Assembly (NCBI GenBank): GCA_009869945.1
Contig: WIXG01000290.1
Coordinates: forward strand, 1 to 64,000
Source of the DNA: Mesaphorura yosii
Lineage: Eukaryota > Arthropoda > Collembola > Poduromorpha > Tullbergiidae
Direction: 5' to 3'
Length of the DNA stretch: 64,000 bases
The position numbers and the translations under genes were made by a program. This document shows positions 21,366 through 33,189 of the stretch, piece after piece. The notes beneath the pieces were generated by a model. The model was not told the DNA's origin and did not search any database. It worked only from the letters and a program-made list of their open reading frames with translations. Within the stretch, counting starts at the first letter, position 1; each line of letters opens with the position of its first letter.

Positions 21366-24300
21366 ATGGATCCAGAATTCCACTATGCCAGTCTCAACGG
21401 AGGAGGCGGCTGCGGCCGGCTGAGGTCGAGTGGGGTTTCAGCTGATGTCATCCCGAGAACCTACGATCTTAAGTTTACCATTTCAAATGACAGCGTCTCG
21501 GCGTTTACGTGCGAGGAAACTATTGGCATTAGGGTACGCATTCCCAAGGTTTCCAAACTCTTAATTTGTTAGAGAAATTATACCAGGCTGCTGATTGTGA
21601 AGTGCGTTTCAACAGGTGTGTCAGGAGGACATCTCACAAGTTCGTCTACATGGCTGTGGCTTAAAGATTAAAAGCTGCAGTTACGAAGACTGTGATAAAA
21701 ATTCACAGCCCTGCCATAAGCGGCAATATTGTGGCGACCAAATCCTGGAACTATCCTTTGACAGGCCTCTGTCAGTTGGAGATGGTGCTATCAGCATACA
21801 ATTTGAGGGACCAATTGCAGATGACAGTGACATGATAGGCCTCTACAGATTCCAAAGTCAAGATGAACCTGATGATGAGGTCAACAAGATTCGCTACAAC
21901 TTTGCAACACAACTTGAACCCATTTTCGCAAGGAAAGGTTGGCCTGAGTCTGAGCTCTTATAAACTTGAACATGTTGGTTTTAGTTTAGAGTCATGGAAC
22001 TGGAATTTATTTTTTCATGGCTCTTTCTGTGATAGTGTTTTTTTGCTGGGACCAACCTGACATAAAGTCAACCTTCAGACTGAAACTCGTTATCCCTAAA
22101 GACTGGGTCGGGCTGTCTAACACGGTAAACACCTAAATAAAAACTGGAATTAATTCTTCGCTTCTCCAGCCGGTTATAAATTTAATTTTAGACTATTGTG
22201 GATACTGGAGTAATAAGTCACGATGAAAGCTTGAATGTGATTACTTTTGAGGAGACTCCCATCATGTCAACTTATCTCCTCGCTTTTGTAGCGGGATCCT
22301 TCGACTTCTTAGGAGCAAGAACACCAGGTGATAGAGTCATTTGTCGCGTGTACGCGCCATTGCGAAAACGGGACCTTGGTGCCTTTTCACTGGGATGGGC
22401 TTTACGATCGATCTCATACTTCAGCAATTATTTCGGCACGAAATGTCCGCTGCCGAAATTGGATATCGTCTCCGTTCCTGGACTCGCCGCCGGTATATTA
22501 CGAAGAACAAAGAGTAGAAACCACCTATCAATCTGTATGCTATTTTTTTTTACTGATACTTCAGGTTCTTCGGAGAACTGGGGACTGATTACAATGAAAG
22601 AAGACTATTTGCTTATCGATGAGGTAGCGAGTACGTTCTTCACCAGGCAGCGGTGCACGTTGGTTCTCAGTCATGAAGTATGACAAACACGAAGATTTGC
22701 ATTGTGAAATACAAAACTGTAGGAAGTTGTAAATGTTGATGTTTCTGAACAGATTTCGCATCAGTGGCTCGGAAATATGGTTAGTATTGCACTTTGACCT
22801 GCAAAGTTGATTTGCTCTTCATTACTGATTGGATATCCTGTACCAGGTGACTGTAGGCTTTACTGATTTGTGGTTCAAAGAGTCGATGGCCACGTTCTTA
22901 GGTAAAGATCCTGTCTGCAAGTGGAGTGCATCTAGCATCCTGAAAATGATCATTATCAGTTTCTGTATGTGTCCAGAATACTGCTGTGCCGACAACATCA
23001 ACCCGAAGGCTGATCTTTGGCTTCATTTCGCGGTCAACATTTGCGGGAGGGCACTGCCAATGGACTCAATGGAAGGCGGTAGTCCGATTTCCCTGAAGCA
23101 GAATGGCTCCCAGTCGGACGAACGTGTGTCTGACGCTGGAAAATTCAACGTGCTGTCCTACCTGAAAGGAGCCTGCTTGTTGCGGATGTTTGAGAGTTTC
23201 GTCACCACTCAAATGTTCCAGAACGGTCTTCGTTCGTTCCTCACGTCGCATTCCTACAAAGTAGGCTCCGAAACTGATTTCTGGCATGCCTTGGAAGAGG
23301 TCGGTTTCGCTGACGCGACGGAGGTGACGCGACCGTGGACTGCACAGCATGGATTTCCACTTATCAAGATAGCAGAGTGGAAGCAAGTCAATGAAACTCG
23401 AGTTCTGTTCCTGACGCAGGAAAAGTTTTGTGCCAACCCACGACTTAACGAGGACAAGCGAGGGTTGCGAGGCTTCCGGTGGTCAATCCCATTAGAGTTC
23501 ATCACAGGAAGAGAGCCAAAGAAGGTCGTCAGCTCAGTTATGATGAGGGAGCGAATGCTGGAGGTCTCGATTCCGGTCTCTTTCAAAGGGGATTGGGTCA
23601 AAGTTAGCAAGCTCCTTCAGTATCATTTGCCTTTTATGATTTTGATCAATTAACGACGAGAATATTGAACTGTTCTTAGATTCGATCTGTCGGGTACTTC
23701 CGAGTTCACTATCCACCCTCGCTGATGCGAGACTTCTCGAAGGCCGTTCTCTCGAAGCAGATGCCGCCCGTAGATAGAATCGGTCTCCTCGATGACTTGT
23801 TTCATTTGTGCAAGTGTGGCGAAGTGACAACGATCGAGGTAAGGACGGCGAGATGGCAGTGCACAATCCGTGCACGTTCTTGATTGATTGATTCATGATT
23901 TGGGTACTCCGCCAGGCACTGCAAATGCTGAAGGCCTACAGTGGGGAGACAAATTACTACGTGTGGCAAACCGTTTGCAGCGTCTTGAAGTCCCTCCACA
24001 TGCTGCTCGAGTTCACAAGTTTTCATGACAAGTTCAATGCATTTGGTATTTCGCTGTTGAAGAAAATCTATCACCGCCTTGGGTTCGATGCGACAAGGGA
24101 AGGTAATGGTCGAAAGCACAGTGGCATTTCCTCAAATGCAAGATGACATTTGTTAATGTTAAACTCTGTTTGAATTCTGTTGGCCAGGGTCTCTGGAGGA
24201 GGAGCTTCGAACGACAATTCTACTGCGCATGATTGAATTCGGTGACCAAGGAGTAATTGACGAGGGAGTAAAGCGTTTCGAGAAGTGTCTGAGCCTTAAT

Positions 24301-24996
24301 ACCTTTGCTGGGGTCCCCGCCTACTTGAGACCGGTGCTGTACGCTGCCGCTGTGGTCAGTGGTCAGTGGGAGCTCTTCCGAGAACTGTTCAATGTAAACC
24401 ACTTTTACCCATCAAATCAGACCAACCCTGCGTTTTAACTCACTACAAACTCTTGAATCCCTTCCAGATGTATGAGGTCTCAACAACGCAGGAAGAAGCC
24501 ACTCAAATCCTGCGTGCTTGCTGCTACACAAAGAAGGAGGACTCTGTGAACGACCTCTTCGACTACATTTTGAGTCAGAGAGCAAAGCCAGACGCGGTGT
24601 CGACTATTCTTTACAGTCTGTGCTCCTGCAGATTCGGAGTTGAGAGAGTCTGGAATTTCTTCCGTTCGAACGTTTACCTGTTTAAGGTGAGATTTCGTTT
24701 AGGCTGTTTGCCGCCAAATTGAAAGCACATTCTGAAATTTTTATTCCTCTATTTGGTTTCAGAACTGCCAGACCACCCAGACTCTTGTAAGACGAATGAT
24801 CGAGGGCTTCTGTGATAGCGAAAGGGCCGTGCAGGTGGAGACCTTCTTCCGCGACCACAGGCTGGAGTACCTGGTCGAAGTGGTGAGAAATGGTGTGGAG
24901 ACCATTCGAACGAGAGAGGCGTGGCTGACGCGAGATGTTGCCGATCTCGAGGACTACTTGCACAGAGAAACAACAACTTTAATTATAATCGATTGA
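21366..24996 (+). CDS. M1 family zinc aminopeptidase (puromycin-sensitive/ERAP type)
   Basis: Removes N-terminal residues from peptides. The N-terminal beta domain runs VSADVIPRTYDLKFTIS to CWDQPDIKSTF. The catalytic domain has the zinc motif HEISHQW, with an intron (22678-22751) splitting it after HE, followed by WFKESMATFLG, which supplies the third zinc ligand Glu. The Tyr of FNVLSYLKGA, the usual transition-state stabiliser, is present. The exopeptidase motif GAMEN reads GSSENWG (22565-22579). A long helical ERAP1-C-type domain follows to the stop. The first exon has no signal peptide or membrane anchor, suggesting a cytosolic enzyme. Zinc ligands intact and the substitution limited to the GAMEN loop suggest altered specificity rather than a dead enzyme, but that is inference. 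The lipase gene ends only 116 bp beyond it on the other strand. Confidence 0.88.
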
Positions 24997-25112
24997 CCAA
25001 GTGCAACACTGATTAAATCAATACTTTTATAGTGTTTCAATTGAATTCGTGTCTCATTCATTCACAATTTGCCCGTGATTTGGCTCTTCACACAGAGGAT
25101 TATACGACAGCC

Positions 25113-26797
25113 CTACAGGAGATAAGGCGGTGCTGAGCCTGTCCTCAGATAGAAGCTCCCTCTCAGTCTAAGAATGAAATAAAATCATGTTTTGCTCTTG
25201 ATGCGCGTGCGCCTGGAAGATCGATGCTCTGAGCTTACTTCTGGTTGGTGTGCTCTCCCATCAGATTCAGTCGAGATGGATTGTCGCATCGACACTCATT
25301 CGCCATGAAGAGTGTCCAATTCCCGCACTGGCACCCGAACAATTGCGTGCCTCGGATCGATTCAATATAGAGTTCGAAGGAGCGCTGATGACTGCATCCA
25401 CCTGTAATCAATATTAAAGCACAGGGTCATGAGTCTCACGAGTATAAGATAAGAATAAGTTGTGTTGTTTGATATTACTCACCGAGCACAGGATCCACGA
25501 CGTACTCAAACGAGCAGCCAGGTTGATAGTCCCCACCATTTGGAAAAAAGTCCGCAGATCCAATTCTAAGTAATAAGAAATTCTTTCGATGGGACAATCA
25601 GCCGAATAAATCTAGACTTACGCCGTGTGCAAGCCGCTCTTGACTGAAGTGTGGATCACGTCCACAAATTCTGCGTCGTCTTTGTCGAGTCGGTTCTCTG
25701 AATCGGGTCCTGCAACAATTTATGACGAGTGAGTTGTTAGTGTTGGTTCTTTATGCAATGGCACACAAACGCGGAAACACGCTACCTGTGAATCCGGGTC
25801 CGGCAGGATCCAAGCCTAGAGATAAACAAAGAGCTTTTTTGAACATTTCTTTGCTGGTTTGAGCCCTCACATTGCACTGTCTGGTGCAGGGCCAGAGGAC
25901 CTTCGAAACTCGCTTTGAATATTGGAGATAGGAATGAACTCGCCTGTGATTCTCCCGATTTTCAGGTTCCTCTGCATCTGGACATACTTTCCGACGTATC
26001 CACTCAGCTGAGCCCCGAGACTGAAGCCGATGATGTGCACTTGGCGGAAGTCCCTCACGAATTTTTGGTCCTTGAGAAACACGAGCATTTCGCCTACCTA
26101 CAACAGCCGATTTTAATAAGAAGACATTAACCATGGATACAAAGCAGCACAGAACTGACATTTCGGTCTGAGACTCACCCTCTCGGCCACAAAGCGGGTG
26201 TTGTAGGCGGAGTTGACGTAAAATCGGTCGGCCGCCAACCGTTTCCAGTCCACGCAAATGATGTTGAACTCGTACCCGTATGCCAAATACGCTGATAAGC
26301 AATTTCGCAGAACACGTTAATGGAATCTTCACTCTTCTCAGAGAAGAAAGAAAGTGCATACCGTTCTTAACAAAGTGAGGGAAGTCACTGAAGGCATTCC
26401 TCCGATACCCGTGAATGAGAACTTTGGTCGGGTTGGAGCTGGAAAAGTTGGCTTTCCTCAGGGAGGCAGGACTCCCAATGAAAATTTCGCCGGACCCACT
26501 TCTAAACGCATGAAAAGGATGAGGAGCAAATGTCTGACTGAGCCAGTTGAGCAGTGCGTGCCCTTCTTGCGTGCCTGGGAACCGCCAATCGCGCGCTTAC
26601 CTTTGACCTGCGAACAAGTAGAACCTGACTGTCGAGTCACCGAAGAGTGGAAATATTCTCTCGGAGTTCTCTGCCGGAGACAAGTGGGTCGACAAGTGCA
26701 TCTGGGCTAATGTCACATTCCCACTGGCCGCGCTTTCCGCATTCGAGAGAGCAAGTGGCCAGCAGATCCACATCACAAACTGCAGATTCCGCATTGC
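25113..26797 (-). CDS. Secreted pancreatic-type lipase (lipase/phospholipase A1 family)
   Basis: Extracellular alpha/beta hydrolase of the animal lipase family. The start at 26797 is chosen because it opens a hydrophobic signal peptide ending near SNAES; an in-frame ATG 66 bp upstream (26863) is possible. Conserved blocks: TKVLIHGYRRN (oxyanion region), NIICVDW, VHIIGFSLGAQLSG with the nucleophile Ser, LDPAGPGF with the catalytic Asp, FVDVIHTS, ADFFPNGG and CSHQRSFE with the catalytic His, then the terminal GSFYLRTGSAPPYLL. All three triad residues are present. The elbow reads GFSLG rather than the usual GHSLG. The stretch after the Asp is short, as in lid-poor arthropod members, many of which are digestive or yolk-related. 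Substrate cannot be told from sequence. Confidence 0.88.
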
Positions 26798-27452
26798 CCT
26801 GGGCAGCTTGCCTTGGAAGTGAAGCAAGTACGAGGGCGATGAAATGTTTGCCTCAGGATCCACTTGTCAAGCGCACTCAAAGAGAAGATTAAAATATCCC
26901 ATTCAATATGCTCCCCAAAGTCTAACCGTCTAGTTCGACAAAACATGCGGATGCTAAGAGAAGCACTCGGTGCCATTAATTACGTATTGCATTGTCATTA
27001 TAATGAGCATCTTGTTTAGGTTAGTTTTAATTTTCTGTGTTGGGAAAGGATAGAGATAGGCGATCGGAAAAGATGCATGGATAGAGTCACATCTCTCGCA
27101 GCTGTGGACTCTCCCTCTCTCTGCCACTGGCATACGGGCATACCGCACCGTTCTCCGCTCCGCGGAACCTTTAATTTGCATCTACTTTCATTTATTTGGG
27201 TGATCGTGTTCGAGACTCTGTAAACATCCTATAATTGTTATTTGTCACCTCATTTTGCTGATTTCTTGCTCGCTAATTACTTCAAATGTTCTCATAATTT
27301 GCTTCTAGCTACAATCAGGCCCGGGACCTGACTGACATCACTGTTTTCCCAGCATACGTGTAAGATACGGTTCATGTTGATTGTTGATAGGATGTAGCTG
27401 CACTACAATAAATTAATTAATTCATCTTTTCCTATTCAGTCGACCGGAGACG
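26798..27452. other. Divergent intergenic region, lipase and NDUFV2
   Basis: About 650 bp between opposite-strand start codons, partly AT-rich near 27200-27420. No coding signal; presumably promoters for both genes. Confidence 0.5.
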
Positions 27453-28734
27453 ATGTCGCTGGCGGTTCGTTACATTTTATGCGCACATCGGGCGCTTGCC
27501 GTCCCTGCGACTTCTACTCAGGTACACAGATGCCTCGTACTATAACCATAATCCAAGGTTCCCAATGCCATCAGTTTGTACTTACGTCCATTTCGTACCC
27601 TCGTTTTCAGCGTTATTCGGCTGAGCGTGCTGTTCGACTCTTTCACCGCACCAGCCCCGCTGCCTCCGAAAGTTTATTTGTCGTAAGTCCAGAAACCATC
27701 AACCCCAATCCCATACCCCATTAATGTATAAGTTTTAATGCGTGAGGGCAGTTTAATTAGTTTCTTCCTTCTCTTAAAATTACATAGCACCGAGACACCC
27801 CTGAGAACAATGCAAACACGCCCTTTGAGTTCACGGAGGCAAACCTCAAGGTAACTCGAGTACCCGGCCCCAAAATGTGCCACACATGTCATATCTTGTA
27901 TTATTTTTGTTCGGTTACAGCGAGCTAAGGCGATAATTGGAAATTACCCCGAAGGACACCAGAAAGCTGCGGTAATACCTTTGCTGGACCTGGCCCAACG
28001 ACAGCACGGCTGGCTCCCAATTTCCGCCATGCACAAGGTGGCCGAGATGCTTAACATGCCTCGCATGCGCGTTTACGAAGTTGCAACCTTCTATACCATG
28101 TTCATGAGGTCAGACTAGTCTTATTTTCAAATATTATTAAAAGAGAACTATCCAGGCATTACAATGGCTTATTTAAACCCTTGTTTGTCTGTTGTTCAGA
28201 AATCCAACGGGGAAGTACCACGTTCAAGTCTGTACAACAACGCCCTGCTGGTTGCGGAACTCAGACGCCATTCTAAACTGTATCAAGGACAACTTGAAGA
28301 TAAAAGTCGGCGAAACGACGAAGGACGGTCTCTTCACCCTGAGCGAAGTGGAGTGTCTTGGGGCCTGTGTCAACGCGCCAATGGTTCAGATCAACGATGA
28401 CTATTACGTGAGCGACACAACAGAAGGGGTCCAGCGGTCCAGGGCATGTGAGAGTGGAAAGGTTAATATGACCTTACATTTTATTATTGCAGGAGGATTT
28501 GACCGTGAACGACACGGTGGAAATTTTAAACGAACTGAAACAAGGAAAGCAGCCACGACCAGGCCCGAGGTACTTGAAACAAATAACAATGAGCTGAGTA
28601 ATTATTAACATAAGTACTTTGTGCCTCGATTCTCTTGAAGGAATGGGCGGTTCTCGTGTGAGCCTGTTGGCGGCCTGACGTCCCTAACTGAAGAGCCCAA
28701 GGGACCCGGATTCGGAGTTCGAAGTGATTTGTAA
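27453..28734 (+). CDS. NDUFV2: NDUFV2, 24-kDa subunit of respiratory complex I
   Basis: Carries the N1a [2Fe-2S] cluster in the NADH-oxidising module of complex I in the mitochondrial matrix. Seven exons join in phase: 27453-27521, 27611-27682, 27788-27850, 27921-28108, 28200-28407, 28493-28569 and 28641-28734. The first two exons give an Arg-rich mitochondrial presequence. The mature part has [32 protein letters not shown], the first cluster pair in VCTTTPCWL and the second in [11 protein letters not shown], four cysteines as expected. It ends in the family's [18 protein letters not shown] tail. A polyadenylation AATAAA lies near 28840. TMEM208 ends 198 bp away on the opposite strand. Confidence 0.96.
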
Positions 28735-28932
28735 ATAGTGGGCATTGCATTGGAAGCACAAATCTGTTGCTTCGAGTCAGTTTCTAATGTAGTCGCGGCG
28801 GCGCAGCTCAGCAATCAAAATTGAGCATTTCGAAGAACTAAAATAAAATATGATGCGCAATGAAGTGAGAGAAGACTTTGTGATTTCATTTATTCGTCGC
28901 ACTCTTTCATTTGCTTCATCACAGGCAGTGGA

Positions 28933-29757
28933 TCACTGCCTCCTTCTCTCCAACTTTCTGGCCCTTTTCTCATCCTGCGCTGTGGGCTCAGGCCCAGGCG
29001 CAAATATCCACGGGGAAATTAATTTGGACCAGGCGTAGTACGCGCCCTTCAATGGAACCTGAAAAGGACAACAGTCGTCAGTTCCTCATTCAGTCTGCGT
29101 CTACGCTATAGAACGGACGGACTGCAGTGAAATGCTGAAATACCACTTACCAGCGTCCACAAAAGCCAAAACAGCTTCGAGAAGTAAGAGAGAACGAGCG
29201 CCACACAGGTGAGAATGATAATGTCCTTCACATGCCTGAAGTAAAGTAAAATGTCAAGATAGTCAAGAAAAGAGAAATGTGCAAATAAAAGTCCATAACA
29301 CCAGCACAGAAGCTTGAACTTACTCAGCAACTCCAGCCTCCATGTTTAAATCCACGCCACTATCCAGCAGCTGATTACTCTCACTGTATGTTGCCTTTGC
29401 CATGAACTTCATGAACTGAATGGACGACGAAAATACGATACCTGCAAAGATGAAATACCCCTGCGAGAAAAAAAGAGCGTATGATTAATTGGAGTATGGT
29501 AAGGGCTGGTGTGTGAAGTGGACAGTGGACTCACGATGTCTGACCCGCTGAATCCATCGGAGTGAAGACACATCATGGCCAGGTACATCAGGCATGCTCC
29601 AAGTATCATGTTGCGGTAGAAGACGAGAGTCGCTACATTTTCCTCAACTATCTGCTTCGCTCCCTTTGTACCTTGCTTGCCCTTCGTCGGAGCCTGAAGA
29701 AAGACAATTCAGTTTTACTTGCTGACTGCGGCGAAGTCCATTCACACTCTTACCATA
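28933..29757 (-). CDS. TMEM208: TMEM208 (SND2), ER membrane targeting protein
   Basis: Component of the SRP-independent SND pathway that targets proteins to the ER membrane. The protein begins APTKGKQGTKGAKQIVEEN after Met, then has hydrophobic segments (MILGACLMYLAMMC, FIFAGIVFSSS, IIILTCVALVLSYFSKLFWLL), the family signature SGVDLNMEAGVAEH, and a basic C-terminus KRARKLERRR. The start codon is the only coding triplet of its exon: ATG at 29757-29755 is followed at once by a gtaaga donor, and the second exon starts at 29693 after a 61-bp intron. The length and order match vertebrate TMEM208. A minus-strand AATAAA lies at about 28889-28894. Confidence 0.92.
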
Positions 29758-30302
29758 TGACTTCAGCTGTACTTGACGTATTCTAAATTATTCGTCGTCT
29801 AAGGATTCAGACTTGACTGGGATCAATGAAGTAGGAAGACGATTTTCAGATTCAACTTTTAACTTTTTATGTCTGTCACTGTCAGCTGTAATTTTAGTCT
29901 TTTAGCCACCTCACCTCGTGAATTGTGCAAAGACTTTTACCGCAAAAATCAACACTTCAGTATGGATACACGTCAAAGCAGTGCAGGGGGAAATTCTGAA
30001 TTCAAAATCCATCAGTCATTCCACTTAAACTGGTTCACTGAAGTATCAGTTTATCTCTCGCATAATTTTACTTTCACGTGAGATTACGCAAGTGATGCAA
30101 CTCCGAGGCCAAATTGGAATTCGGGACTAGGCAACCGTTATTTTAGCCGGAACTGGAGATGATGCCTTCACGTCGAAACACGTAGGCCTAGGAAGGAGTG
30201 CACGTCAAAGAGAGGGGAAGACGGCGCGGCGGGGCGAGCGAGTTCATTGCATTATTGACTGATTTGACTCCTGCCGGCCCTGACGTCGTGAAGGGAATCT
30301 GA
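29758..30302. other. Divergent intergenic region, TMEM208 and ZDHHC gene
   Basis: 545 bp between opposite-strand start codons. The part near 30180-30240 is GC-rich, in contrast to the AT-rich remainder. Likely a shared promoter; nothing coding. Confidence 0.5.
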
Positions 30303-32276
30303 ATGGCTTCTAAGAAGAAGCGCAGTATTAGGTGAGTTAAGTATTTCTTCCGTTTCAATGGACAAGCGTGGTATGGTAGACTTATATCATTTAGACCTTT
30401 GCGATGATTGTTTAGTTGCAGCAGTGGAGCCAAAGACGAAGCTGAGCATTATGGTTTCAGTCAAGAGTTGTACGCAAGTGCGGGGGATCACGAGAGAGGA
30501 TCGTTGCTGGAGGACGAGGACGATGAGGAGGATTATTACTATGAACAGCTCGAGGAGTACGAGACGCGTCAAGGGTTTTCTGTCCGGAGAGATCATGCAG
30601 ATGCTCACAACAAGATTTTTGGAACAGTTTGGTGTGTTCATGTGAGTATTAATTTCGACATTCAGATTTATCACGGTTACGAAGCATCCGGGAGTCTGAA
30701 CGTCAGCAACTGGAAAAGTTAATCAGCCTTTCGATCTATTCTATTCCTAGGACATTTGCGGTATTATTTGCGCAGTATTCACGTGGCTCCTTGTGATGTT
30801 TGCGGAGTTTGTAGGTAAGCCGATTGCTACTGCTACTGCCCTATAAGTGCTTGGAGACTGCAGACGAAAGGGCATGGCGGTTCATAATGAATAGATTTAT
30901 ACCAACTTTCTGTTTCACGTTGTAGTGATGAGAGTAATTTTATTCAACTCGACGAGCTCTAACATTTGGTACAGGAATATAAATGCGTTGGTCTGGCAGG
31001 CACTGGCGGTGAGTGAACATTTTAGCCTATACGAACAAGTACGGAAGTCAATCGTCTTGGCTCTCGAATTCAGATGCCTGACCGGTGTGCTTGCAAATTG
31101 ATAAATGAATTTAATGGTAGCAATTCTTTACCAGGGCCTAGCGCTGGTGTCACACATTCGCACGATGTTCACTGATCCCGGAGCTGTCGAGAGAGGTAAA
31201 ATTTGGAATTTGGATTCTGAATACGGAGCCATTTGTATCGTGTTGAACATTCACTTTAAACAGGAACTGCGACGAAGGAAATAATAGAGCTCATGGGCTT
31301 CCGGAAAGGTATTAAATATTAGTTTTCTCAGAGTCCTGTGCTCCTAGTCTTACTTTAATCTCAACTGGAATTATTATTTCGCACTTCACAGGGCAAGTCA
31401 TCTACAAATGTCAGAAATGTTGCAGCATAAAGCCCAGAAGGTAAGAACTGAAAGCTTGAGAAAGATTGACTCTGGTCTATAGCTTGTATTTTTGTTATCG
31501 AATATTCAATGGAGTTAGAAATTTTGTTTTACTATTTACAGAGCGCACCATTGTTCAGTCTGCCAAAGATGCATTAAAGTAAGGTTCATTTCTTCACTTG
31601 TCAAGTTACCAGCTTTCGCAATCAGCATTTAGTCTTTTGTCTACAGAAAATGGACCACCATTGTCCATGGGTCAATAATTGTGTTGGGGAGCACAACCAA
31701 AAGTTCTTTGTACTTTTTACGGTACGCTGGACATAAACATGCTAATCTTACTCAATCACACCGAACGATATCGATGAAATGGAATGAAGATTTACTGTGC
31801 TCTGTATCTGTTCCTTTCCAGTTTTATATTGCCCTGACGTCAATTCACGCGCTGGTGCTTGCGATCAACCACTTTGTAATTTGTGTGCATGGCGAGTGGA
31901 AGGAGTGCACCACATTCACTCCACCGGCCACCGTCGTATTTCTAGTTTTCCTCATATTTGAGGCTCTACTGTTCACCATTTTCACGGTCATCATGTTCGC
32001 GACTCAGCTGCAGGCAATTTGGAATGACGAAACTGTAAGCAGAACAGAAATACGTCGCTGCAAAATCTTCACCTGCCGAATATGAATTAAAGCGATTGTG
32101 GTTATGGATTTCAGGGGATTGAGCAACTGAAAAAGGAGGAGACAAAGTGGACGAGGAAGTCGAGGTGGCTGAGCCTGCAGGTCGTGTTTGGACGATTTTC
32201 AATTGGGTGGTTCAATCCCTTCACCAGCCCCTCAGCTTCAATGAAAAAGCCCCACTTCATCTCGTTCCCCGTGTGA
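30303..32276 (+). CDS. ZDHHC3/7: DHHC palmitoyltransferase, ZDHHC3/7 (GODZ) type
   Basis: Golgi S-acyltransferase that palmitoylates membrane-associated proteins. The start MASKKKRSI precedes a cytosolic acidic N-terminus with a Glu/Asp/Tyr-rich stretch that vertebrate ZDHHC3 lacks. Transmembrane segments include [20 protein letters not shown] and the helices around [18 protein letters not shown] and [17 protein letters not shown]. The Cys-rich domain has [33 protein letters not shown] and the catalytic DHHC in [14 protein letters not shown]. The TTxE-equivalent block reads [12 protein letters not shown], which is typical of ZDHHC3/7. Exons are short and many in the middle. The stop is at 32274-32276. 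Confidence 0.93.
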
Positions 32277-33189
32277 TCAGCTCTGCTTCTGCCCCACGAT
32301 TTAATTGATATTAGTAATTAATAATTGACACTTCAAAACGCTGTGATAATGAATTAATCCCGACCACAAGGCGAAGTATTGAAATCGCTGCTGAGGCTGC
32401 CGATCCAAGTCTAGATTACAATTTGTCTGTTTCATAAATTGAACAGCCATGGTGAAACGTGTTGTACTAACGCCAATGAAACCATTAACTTGCACATTCC
32501 AATTTCTAATGCCAGAGTTCAATTAAAGAATAAGTATATGAGATTCATACATTTTCCTCCTGCACTTACTTACGGACTCGTCACTGGGCAACCGGTCATC
32601 GCATCATCTCTAAGAGGCTTCTATGCTGGCTATGCTTCTGGCGTCTCAATTTCACAAGTTCATAAAGCGTGCAATGATAATACTAACGAAGTTAATGTCG
32701 TAATACTGTAGAAGAGAACACTCACAGAAGAGGCGTCGCACGTCTGTGCAACGTTCAAACAAAAGAGTGAGACTGAGACAAGCTGCACTGCAGTGAGACC
32801 ACCTACGTTGTCTAGTCTCAGCCTATTTTACTGAAACGTTAGAAATCGCATCTCTCCTCCAGCTCCATCTCGATAAGTTTTTCACGTGCCCTTAGCCTGT
32901 TCTGTAGATGGAAAGGTAAGGGACTACTCGTCAGTCCTGGCTTGGGAATCATCAATATTTCTTTAACCAGTGATTCTAACATCGCATCATGCCAATCATG
33001 GGAGGTGGTAATTCTAAATTGAACAGTGAATTTGGAAACCTGCAGGTACGACCTTCGTTTCTTTATCCTATGCGACAATATATCAGTTACTTCTCTCATT
33101 CCGCCACGGCCAATTAACAACCAGAATTGTAACCCCATTGAATTGCACTTCTTAAATAAGGACTCAATCATTTTCAGGAGTACGTGTTC
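32277..33189. other. Gap between ZDHHC and Nanos genes
   Basis: About 900 bp, AT-rich, with the ZDHHC 3' UTR and the Nanos promoter and probable untranslated first exon (acceptor CAG just before 33178). A 203-codon minus-strand frame (33450-32839) runs from antisense to the first Nanos coding exon into this gap; see findings. Confidence 0.5.
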
